Shown piece after piece: positions 56,829 to 64,000 of a stretch of 64,000 nucleotides of DNA. Below the pieces are notes generated by a model. It made no database searches. It had not been told where the DNA came from and saw only the letters and a program-made list of their open reading frames with translations. Both the position numbers and the translations under genes were made by a program. How positions within the stretch are numbered: position 1 is the stretch's first letter; each line of letters starts with the position of its first letter. The stretch comes from Deltaproteobacteria bacterium (GTDB lineage: Bacteria > Desulfobacterota > GWC2-55-46), in the NCBI GenBank assembly GCA_016219015.1, contig JACRCL010000016.1, positions 149,317 to 213,316 of the forward strand, read 5' to 3'.

Positions 56829-57078
56829 ATCATGGGACTCCGCCAGTTTTTTTGTTCTGGGAGCTGTTGCGGGATGATCGCGAGGGTGTGGCCGGCTCTC
56901 ATCAAGGCTTGTCTTGGCCGATTTTCCTGGTGAGCTGGCTTAATTGCTACTGCATTATATACTAAAAGGCGCAGGATGTGAAGCGGGGCCGGAAAGCCCG
57001 CGGCATGCCCCTTTGAAATGCCTTGAAAAACCCGGCCTCTTTAAATATAATGTAATGCTTGTTCTCGCGGCGCGTTAA

Positions 57079-57219
57079 AGGTTGAGGAAAAACTCAAAAT
57101 CACATCAAGGCTGCTCAAAATCGAGTGCGCGAGGCGTCAGGAGCGAGGAATGAGACGTACTCACCTTTCGTTATGACAAGACGAAGACAACAAAGCAGAT
57201 GGACTTTTTCAGCAGCCTG
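57079..57219. repeat. Inverted-repeat element, family B copy (long form)
   Basis: AGGTTGAGGAAAAACTCAAAATCACATCAAGGCTGCTCAAAATCGAG...GACTTTTTCAGCAGCCTG. Confidence 0.8.
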
Positions 57220-57254
57220 TTAAAGATAATACTTCCCTGAAGGAGATCTATTTT

Positions 57255-58286
57255 ATGGCAAACGATACGTTCTTGAAGGCATGCCGCAGGCAGCCCGCGG
57301 ACCATACGCCGGTATGGCTCATGCGTCAGGCAGGCCGTTACATGAAGGAGTACATGGCTATAAGGGAGAAGCACTCCTTCCTTGAGATGTGCAGGAACCC
57401 GGAGCTCGCCTGCGAGGTGACGCTCCAGCCCATAAGGGCGTTCGACCTCGACGCGGCCATAATATTCGCCGACATACTGCTGCCGCTGCCGGGCATGGGC
57501 ATAAAGCTCGAATTCGCCAAGAACGAAGGGCCCGTGATAGGCAACCCCGTCCGGACCCGGAAGGACATAGACGCCATAACTAACATAAACCCGGAAAAAG
57601 ACGTCCCGTTCCTCATGCAGGCGATAAAGATGGTGAGGAAGGAGCTTGACGGCAAGGTCCCGCTCATCGGCTTCTCGGGCGCGCCGTTCACGCTGGCGAG
57701 CTACATAATCGAGGGCGAGGGCTCCCGCAATTACGTCCATACGAAAAAGATCATGTACGAGGACCCCGGCGCGTGGAAGGCGCTCATGGATAAGATTGCC
57801 GACGTCGTCATCGTGTACCTGAAGGCGCAGGTGGAGGCAGGGGCGCAGACTTTGCAGCTCTTCGACAGCTGGGTAGGCTGCCTCGGGCCGGACGACTTCA
57901 AGGAGTTCGCCATGCCCTACACGAAGAAGGTCATAGACGCCCTCAAGGACACGGTGCCGGTCATAAACTTCGGTACCAATACCGGCACCTACCTCGACAT
58001 AGTCAGTCAGGCCGGCGGCGACGTCATAGGCGTCGACTGGAGGGTGAGGCTCGACACGGCGTGGAAGACCATCGGGTACGGCCACGCCATACAGGGCAAC
58101 CTCGACCCCGTGGTGCTTTTCGGCCCGGTGGCGGCCATAAGGAAGAGGGTGAAGGAGATAATAGACATGGCGGGCGGAAGGCCCGGCCACATCTTCAACC
58201 TCGGCCACGGCATAGTCCTCGGCACGCCCGTGGACAACGTAAGGGCGGTCGTCGACGCGGTCCACGAGTTCAGCAGCAAAAAGTAA
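57255..58286 (+). CDS. hemE: Uroporphyrinogen decarboxylase
   Basis: DHTPVWLMRQAGRYMKEY; GFSGAPFTLASYIIEG; FNLGHGIVLGTPVDNV. Confidence 0.97.
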   Translation: MANDTFLKACRRQPADHTPVWLMRQAGRYMKEYMAIREKHSFLEMCRNPELACEVTLQPIRAFDLDAAIIFADILLPLPGMGIKLEFAKNEGPVIGNPVRTRKDIDAITNINPEKDVPFLMQAIKMVRKELDGKVPLIGFSGAPFTLASYIIEGEGSRNYVHTKKIMYEDPGAWKALMDKIADVVIVYLKAQVEAGAQTLQLFDSWVGCLGPDDFKEFAMPYTKKVIDALKDTVPVINFGTNTGTYLDIVSQAGGDVIGVDWRVRLDTAWKTIGYGHAIQGNLDPVVLFGPVAAIRKRVKEIIDMAGGRPGHIFNLGHGIVLGTPVDNVRAVVDAVHEFSSKK

Positions 58287-58342
58287 TGCGGCCGGAAGAA
58301 AGACCGCCGGGTGAAGAAAAAATTTTTTAACGAGGTCCGTAA

Positions 58343-59260
58343 ATGAGCAAAAGAAAAAAGGCCTTTGTGCTGCTCGCCTTCGGCGGGGCGGACTCCATTG
58401 AGAGCGTCGAGCCGTTCGTAAGGAACGTGCTGAAGGGCAGGCCCATAACGCCTGAGCTTATAGAAAAGACAAAAGAGCGGTACAAGCTCATTGGCGGAAA
58501 ATCGCCTCTTCTCGACATAACCCGTGCCCAGGCCGAGGCTATAAAAAAGCTCCTCAACAAGGACGGGCTCGATTACGGGGCCTACGTGGGGATGCGCTAC
58601 TGGCACCCCTTCATAAAGGACACGATGAGGCGGATAAAGGACGACGGAGTCGAGGTGCTTACCGCGATCATCATGTCTCCCTTCACTTCACTTATTGCCA
58701 CCGGCGCGTATGAAAAAGACGTCGAGGAGTTCTTGAACTCCTCGGGCGGGCCGGACACGGCCTATATCGACAGGTGGCACTTAAACGCCGTCTTCCTCGA
58801 TATTATAGCCGGGAACGTTGAAAAGGAGCTTGCCTCGTTCCCCGACAGGAAAGACGCGCTTGTCATATTCAGCAACCACAGCCTGCCCTTGATGTCGCTC
58901 GAGGGCGACCCATACGAGATGCTCATAAACCAGAGCGTCGAGGAGATAGTGAAAAGGACGGAGCCCATCGACTTTCAGGTCGGCTACCAGAGCAAGGGCG
59001 CGGGCCCGCGCGAGTGGCTCGGCCCCTCGACCGAAGACCTCATTGAGGGCGCGAAGAAGGCCGGGAAAAAGGGCGTTGTGATAGTGCCGCTCGGTTTTCT
59101 GGCCGACCACGTCGAGACGCTCTACGACATAGACATACTTTTCAAGGGCATGGCGGACTCCCACGGGCTCGCCTTCAGAAGGACACCTTCCCTGAACACC
59201 TCCCCCGGGCTCATGGAGCTTCTCGCCGGGCTTATAAAGAAAAGCGGTGAAAAGAGATAA
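58343..59260 (+). CDS. hemH: Ferrochelatase
   Basis: VLLAFGGADSIESVEPFVRNVL; IIMSPFTS; VIFSNHSLP; YQSKGAGPREWLGPSTED. Confidence 0.95.
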   Translation: MSKRKKAFVLLAFGGADSIESVEPFVRNVLKGRPITPELIEKTKERYKLIGGKSPLLDITRAQAEAIKKLLNKDGLDYGAYVGMRYWHPFIKDTMRRIKDDGVEVLTAIIMSPFTSLIATGAYEKDVEEFLNSSGGPDTAYIDRWHLNAVFLDIIAGNVEKELASFPDRKDALVIFSNHSLPLMSLEGDPYEMLINQSVEEIVKRTEPIDFQVGYQSKGAGPREWLGPSTEDLIEGAKKAGKKGVVIVPLGFLADHVETLYDIDILFKGMADSHGLAFRRTPSLNTSPGLMELLAGLIKKSGEKR

Positions 59261-60693
59261 TGAAGCGCGTAGTCGTAATAGGCGGCGGGATAGCAGGGCT
59301 TTCCGCCGCCTATAGCCTCCGCGAGCACCAGCCCAAGGGCATGGACTTCGAGATAGTCCTTTTGGAGAAAAAGGAGACGCTCGGGGGCAACATCAGGACC
59401 GAGCGCGCGGGCGGTTTTCTGATAGAAGGCGGGCCGGACTGCTTCCTGTCGGAAAAGCCCTGGGCAATGGAGCTATGCAAGAGGCTCGGGCTTACCGACA
59501 GCCTGCTGCCGACCAACGAGTCCAACAGGAAGACTTTCGTCCTTTCAAGGGGCAGGCTCCACGAGCTGCCCGAAGGGGTCATCCTCATGGTCCCCACCAA
59601 AATACTCCCGCTCGCCACGTCCAGCCTCATAAGCCTTCCCGGAAAGATAAGGATGGGCATGGAGTTTTTCATCCCGAGGAGGAAAGACAGGGGGGATGAG
59701 ACGCTCGGGGACTTCGTCAGGAGGAGGCTCGGGGCCGAGGCGCTGGAGAAGATCGCCGAGCCGCTCGTGGCCGGCGTCCACGCGGGTGACCCTGAGACGA
59801 TGTCAATAAGGGCGAGCTTCCCGAAGTTCGTCCAGCTCGAAGAGGAGCACGGGAGCCTCATACGCGGGATGCTCAAGAGGATGGCCCAGATGAAAAGGCC
59901 CGGCGCGCACAAGCCCGCCCCACAGAAGCCGGGGCCGAAAGTCACGATGTTTATGACCTTGAAGGAGGGGCTCTCGCTCCTTATCGATACGCTTACGGAG
60001 CGCCTTTCAAAGGAACCTGATACGAAGATATACAAAGGCTCGGTCGTAACAAGCCTTTCAAGGAAAGAGGACATATTCGAGGTAGGGCTCGAAGGCGGCA
60101 AGCTCATACAGGCGGACAGCGTCATAATAGCGGCTCCGGCCTACGCCGCGTCGTCCCTTCTTTCCTCCTTCGACAGGGAGCTTTCGGAGAAGCTCTTGAC
60201 CATCCCCTATGTCTCCACGGCCACGGTCTCCATCGCGTTCAAGAGGAGCGACGTAAAGCACCCCTTGAACGGCTTCGGCTTCGTGGTGCCGAGGACAGAG
60301 GGGAGGAGCATCATGGCCGCCACATGGACCTCGGTCAAGTTCAAATACCGCGCGCCCGACGACTCGGTGCTCATACGGTGCTTCGTGGGCGGCTCGAAGA
60401 ACGCCGAGCTCGTATCGTTGAGCGACGAAGAGATGATAGCGATGGTGAAGGGCGAGCTTAAAGAGATAATGGGCATAGACGCGGCCCCGGTGCTCGCGCG
60501 GGTCTTCAGGTGGATAAACTCGATGCCCCAGTACACCATCGGCCATGAGGAGAGGGTCGCCTGGGTGGAAGACCGGCTCAACAGACACCCGGGGCTTTAC
60601 CTTACAGGGTCGGCCTACCACGGCATAGGCATAAGCGACAGCGTCCGCTACGGCGAGGTCGTGGCGAAAAAGGCCCTCCACCATATAGGGTGA
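59260..60693 (+). CDS. hemY: Protoporphyrinogen oxidase (HemY/HemG family)
   Basis: VVVIGGGIAGLSAAYSLRE; RAGGFLIEGGPDCFL; NRHPGLYLTGSAYHGIGISDSVRYGE. Confidence 0.93.
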   Translation: MKRVVVIGGGIAGLSAAYSLREHQPKGMDFEIVLLEKKETLGGNIRTERAGGFLIEGGPDCFLSEKPWAMELCKRLGLTDSLLPTNESNRKTFVLSRGRLHELPEGVILMVPTKILPLATSSLISLPGKIRMGMEFFIPRRKDRGDETLGDFVRRRLGAEALEKIAEPLVAGVHAGDPETMSIRASFPKFVQLEEEHGSLIRGMLKRMAQMKRPGAHKPAPQKPGPKVTMFMTLKEGLSLLIDTLTERLSKEPDTKIYKGSVVTSLSRKEDIFEVGLEGGKLIQADSVIIAAPAYAASSLLSSFDRELSEKLLTIPYVSTATVSIAFKRSDVKHPLNGFGFVVPRTEGRSIMAATWTSVKFKYRAPDDSVLIRCFVGGSKNAELVSLSDEEMIAMVKGELKEIMGIDAAPVLARVFRWINSMPQYTIGHEERVAWVEDRLNRHPGLYLTGSAYHGIGISDSVRYGEVVAKKALHHIG

Positions 60694-60716
60694 GGGTAAG
60701 TTAAAATAACGCCTCT

Positions 60717-62399
60717 TTGCAACCGGCCATGGACGAGCCTGTCAAAGCCGAAAACCGCAAGACCCTTTTCCTTGCCCTTATCCCGGCATTAATCACATTC
60801 ATAATCTATCTCCCTGCCCTGAAGAACGGCTTCGCAGGCGTCTGGGACGACCAGTTCTATATAATCGATAACCCGCATATAAGGGAGATAAGCTCGAGGT
60901 TTTTCACCTGGGCGTTTTTGAGCGCATATTACGGCAACTGGCACCCGCTTACTACGATCGTCAATGCCGTCGAGTTCCACTTCTTCGGGCTTGAGCCGTT
61001 CGGCTACCACCTTGTAAATAACCTCCTCCACTCGATCGACACATTTCTTGTCTTCCTTTTGGGCTACAGGCTCATTACCCTCGCCAGCAGCAAGGGCAGG
61101 GGTCCGCTTATCGGCGCTTTTGTCGCGTCATTGCTTTTCGGCCTGCACCCCCTCCATGTCGAGTCCGTCGCGTGGGTCTCCGAGCTTAAGGATGTGCTCT
61201 GCGCCCTTTTTTACCTGCTGGCAATCCTGTCGTACCTTAAATACGCCTCTCAAGAGGCAGGGGCGTTTTACTTTCTTACCATAGCGTCGTTTATACTCGC
61301 CCTCTTCAGTAAACCGATGGCAGTATCGCTCCCGCCCGTCCTCCTTATACTCGATCTCTATCCGCTCAAAAGGCTAAGTCTAAAGTCTTTGATAGAGAAG
61401 GCGCCTTTGTTCTTCCTGAGCGCAGTATCTTCGGCATTGACCGTCCGGGCGCAGGGCAGCGGGGAGTCGATAGTGGCTCTTGAGGCGCATACCATTATAG
61501 AGCGTGTATCGACGGCTGTTAACGGGTATGCCTTCTATATCTATAAACTGGCGCTCCCCGCAAATCTCTCGCCGTTCTATCCGCTTCCGGCAGGGGAGGG
61601 TCTTTTAAACCCGGTATTCATGGCCTCTTTTCTGATATTCGTCTTTATAACCGTACTCTCCATAGCCCTCTTGAAGAGGTCGAAGGCGTTCCTCGCTTCC
61701 TGGCTCTTTTTCGTGGTGACGCTTCTGCCCGTGATAGGGATAGTGCAGGTGGGCGGGCAGGCCGCGGCAGACAGGTACATGTATATACCAAGCCTCGCCC
61801 CCTTTGTCCTCATGGGGTCATGGGCCGGGGACGCCTTCGAGGCGTGGAATGGAAGGATAAGGGTTTTGCCCGCCATCGTGGCCGTAGCCGTCTTATCTAT
61901 CTTGTCCTTTCTGACCTTCAGGCAGACCTCTTTCTGGAAAGGCCCGATAGAGCTCTGGTCAAGGGCCATAGAGGTCTATTCGGAAAGGGTGCCTATAGCC
62001 TATTACCACAGGGGTATAGCCTACAGGGAGACCGGCAGGTACAACGAGGCCGCAGCCGACTTCGGCCATGTCATAGATGTCCTGCCCCGGATGCCTGAGG
62101 CATACTACAACCGCGCGCTCGCCAATTCTGAGATGAAAGACCATAAGGCCGCGATCGACGACCTTACTAGAGCCATTGTCCTAAACCCGGATTATACTGA
62201 TGCCTACAACAACAGGGGCGCGGCGTATTTCAGGCTCGGGGCGTACGAGCAGGCGATAGAGGACTTTAAAACAGTGATACAGATAGACCCGCAATATTCC
62301 ACGGCCTACCAGAACCTCGGGCTCGTATATTCGAAGATGGGGAACGCGGGGGAGGGGGCGTATTACATGGAGAGGGGGAGGGAGGTGGAAAATAGATAA
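60717..62399 (+). CDS. Multi-TM protein with C-terminal TPR repeats (TMTC/glycosyltransferase-like)
   Basis: WDDQFYIIDNPHI; NWHPLTTIVNAVEFHFFG; ALLFGLHPLHVESVAWVSELKDVL; C-terminal TPRs. Confidence 0.85.
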   Translation: MQPAMDEPVKAENRKTLFLALIPALITFIIYLPALKNGFAGVWDDQFYIIDNPHIREISSRFFTWAFLSAYYGNWHPLTTIVNAVEFHFFGLEPFGYHLVNNLLHSIDTFLVFLLGYRLITLASSKGRGPLIGAFVASLLFGLHPLHVESVAWVSELKDVLCALFYLLAILSYLKYASQEAGAFYFLTIASFILALFSKPMAVSLPPVLLILDLYPLKRLSLKSLIEKAPLFFLSAVSSALTVRAQGSGESIVALEAHTIIERVSTAVNGYAFYIYKLALPANLSPFYPLPAGEGLLNPVFMASFLIFVFITVLSIALLKRSKAFLASWLFFVVTLLPVIGIVQVGGQAAADRYMYIPSLAPFVLMGSWAGDAFEAWNGRIRVLPAIVAVAVLSILSFLTFRQTSFWKGPIELWSRAIEVYSERVPIAYYHRGIAYRETGRYNEAAADFGHVIDVLPRMPEAYYNRALANSEMKDHKAAIDDLTRAIVLNPDYTDAYNNRGAAYFRLGAYEQAIEDFKTVIQIDPQYSTAYQNLGLVYSKMGNAGEGAYYMERGREVENR

Positions 62400-62455
62400 A
62401 AAATTTGGACGTAGCGACAGCTTTTTTGGTATTGTTCCGTTCAGTATTATTGTTT

Positions 62456-62553
62456 TGATTGACAAAAACATAATTTTATTTTACAATTTAAAATAATCAT
62501 ATTTACAATTTTTATCAATTTAATTGACAATTAATTTAAGAGTATTGACAATG
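62456..62553 (+). promoter_or_regulatory. Array of five phased TTKACAAT-like repeats (21-22 bp period) overlapping the start of the downstream gene
   Basis: ACAAA/ACAAT cores at 62462, 62483, 62505, 62527, 62548 (spacing 21, 22, 22, 21), each preceded by TTG/TTT. Confidence 0.5.
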
Positions 62554-63594
62554 TCCAAAATACGTAAAAGAAGCGAAGAGATCTCTCGTTTCATCATTGA
62601 AAATGTAGAAAAAAACCCAATGGGAATTTGCAGGCTGACCTCGCAGAAGTTCAATGTTTCAATGCAGGCTGTCAATAACCATATACGTCGGCTTATTGCA
62701 AGTAATTTGATTGTAGCAAAGGGGACAACTAGAGCTAGGTCATATAAGCTTTGTCCTTTGGTTGAGTGGAGGGAAACTTATCATGTTGGAAAAAATTCGG
62801 CGGAAGATGTCGTTTGGAGAAACGATGTGTCTGCAGTGATAGGAAAGATGCCGGATAACATAATTGATATTTGGCATTACGGTTTTACCGAAATGTTCAA
62901 TAATGCAATCGACCACTCCGCCGGCACGGAGATATGGGTTTATATTAGAAAAGATGCCTTAAATACCGAGATGATGTTGCATGACAACGGCGTAGGGATA
63001 TTTGCTAAAATTCAGAGAGAATTAGGTTTAGATGACGAAAAACACGCAATCCTCGAACTGACAAAAGGCAAATTAACGACGGATCCTCATCATCATACTG
63101 GAGAAGGTATTTTTTTCACGTCCAGAATGTTTGACTCTTTCGATATACTCTCAGGCGGCGTTTATTTTACGCATAAATTTGGCGATACGCACGATTGGAT
63201 TTTAGATAGTGACAATATTAAAGGCGGTACTTCTGTATGGATGAAACTTAATAATAATACTGCTCGGACAACAAAAAAAATTTTTGATAAATTTTTATCC
63301 GGCGACGATTATGGATTCAACAAGACTATCATTCCAGTTGAACTTGCTCGATACGGGAACGATAAGCTCATATCGCGGTCTCAGGCCAAGAGATTGATGG
63401 CAAGAGTGGAACTGTTCAAGGTTGTTGTCTTCGATTTCAAGGGAATAGAGTCCGTTGGCCCCGCTTTCGCGGACGAAATATTCAGAGTTTTTTCCAGAGA
63501 TCATCCTGGAATTGATATGCATTGCATCAATGTGAATAAGGAAGTTGAGGCAATGATCAACAAGGCCAAGTCATCTGCAACTGAAGCCGGGTAG
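62551..63594 (+). CDS. HTH + HATPase (anti-sigma kinase-like) + C-terminal STAS-like (DUF4325-type) protein
   Basis: N-terminal winged HTH (FNVSMQAVNNHIRRLIASNLI); N-box FTEMFNNAIDHSAG; DNGVGIF; HHTGEGIFFTS; C-terminal LFKVVVFDFKGIESVGPAFADEIFRVF. ATG at 62551 preferred over the TTG at 62524. Confidence 0.82.
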   Translation: MSKIRKRSEEISRFIIENVEKNPMGICRLTSQKFNVSMQAVNNHIRRLIASNLIVAKGTTRARSYKLCPLVEWRETYHVGKNSAEDVVWRNDVSAVIGKMPDNIIDIWHYGFTEMFNNAIDHSAGTEIWVYIRKDALNTEMMLHDNGVGIFAKIQRELGLDDEKHAILELTKGKLTTDPHHHTGEGIFFTSRMFDSFDILSGGVYFTHKFGDTHDWILDSDNIKGGTSVWMKLNNNTARTTKKIFDKFLSGDDYGFNKTIIPVELARYGNDKLISRSQAKRLMARVELFKVVVFDFKGIESVGPAFADEIFRVFSRDHPGIDMHCINVNKEVEAMINKAKSSATEAG

Positions 63595-63615
63595 GAAGTA
63601 AAAAAATATTTTTTT

Positions 63616-63802
63616 GCTACCGACGGGGGAACTCGCCCTCCGCTTCACGGACATCCTGTCCGTTCGCTCCGGGTCCTGTCGCCTTCACTTCCGGCCGCAC
63701 GCCTTCACTTCCGAACGCGTCCCTGCGTTCTCATCCTCGCTTATCGCTCGGCGTTCAGACGTTGCGACTGCGTCGCCGTGAAGGCGCCGTTCGAGTCCCT
63801 TC
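63616..63802. repeat. tRNA-end-like repeat unit 1
   Basis: CTACCGACGGGGGAACTCGCCCTCCGCTTCACGGACATCCTGTCCGTTCGCTCCGG...CGGCGTTC...CGTTCGAGTCCCTTC. Confidence 0.55.
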
Positions 63803-63822
63803 ATCAGATATTAAAATAAAAA

Positions 63823-63848
63823 AGCCGGCCTGTTTAGGCCGGCTTTTT
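63823..63848. terminator. Bidirectional Rho-independent terminator between the two repeat units
   Basis: AAAAAGCCGGCCTGTTTAGGCCGGCTTTTT. Confidence 0.78.
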
Positions 63849-63854
63849 ATATTT

Positions 63855-64000
63855 TGGTGCCGAAGGGGGGACTCGGCCTCCGCTCGCCGGACATCCTGTC
63901 CGACTCGCTCCGGCTCCGGCCTTTCTCACTTACGGCTTCATCCTGAAGCCTCATCCTCCCTATCGGTCGGCGTTCGAAAGTCGTTCGAGTCCCGTCTCCA
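63855..64000. repeat. tRNA-end-like repeat unit 2 (reaches the right edge)
   Basis: TGGTGCCGAAGGGGGGACTCGGCCTCCGCTCGCCGGACATCCTGTCCGACTCGCTCCGG...CGTTCGAGTCCCGTCTCCA. Confidence 0.55.

Noticed and set aside
57171-58265. 364-aa minus-strand ORF opposite hemE
   Set aside because: hemE on the + strand is unambiguous; the antisense ORF has no recognisable domain.
63855-64000. Possible tRNA gene at the right edge
   Set aside because: Only acceptor/T-arm-like ends are present (TGGTGCCGAAGGGGGGACTCG, GTTCGAGTCCC); no complete cloverleaf could be drawn, so it is reported as a repeat only.

Overview
This is a GC-rich, gene-dense bacterial chromosomal window. It looks deltaproteobacterial-like from gene content, but taxonomy cannot be proven from the sequence alone. 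Recognisable modules: (i) NHEJ pair ku + ligD (ligD runs off the left edge); (ii) an orphan cytochrome cd1 nitrite reductase (nirS); (iii) c-di-GMP/two-component genes, including a histidine kinase with a periplasmic CxxCH motif; (iv) iscR-iscS-iscU followed by mnmA, mtaB, rnc and a radical SAM gene, with a candidate IscR operator/promoter; (v) housekeeping miaA, mutL, nth-like, rluB, scpB, scpA, trpS; (vi) a ~9 kb locus encoding five multiheme c-type cytochromes (32 CxxCH in total), NHL and PQQ-type beta-propellers and two HAMP-type membrane proteins; (vii) hemE-hemH-hemY; (viii) an AT-rich right end carrying a HTH-HATPase-STAS-like protein preceded by a regularly phased repeat array, then tRNA-end-like repeats. 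The window also holds several families of short non-coding inverted-repeat elements. One is a ~141 bp MITE-like family with 5 copies, and several elements from different families sit directly at stop codons. Best leads: the phased 21-22 bp repeats upstream of the HTH-HATPase-STAS gene, the MITE families and their stop-codon placement, the 179-nt scpB/rluB out-of-phase overlap, and the multiheme cytochrome/propeller/HAMP locus. No CRISPR array, rRNA or convincing complete tRNA was seen. All calls are by eye; no database search was run.
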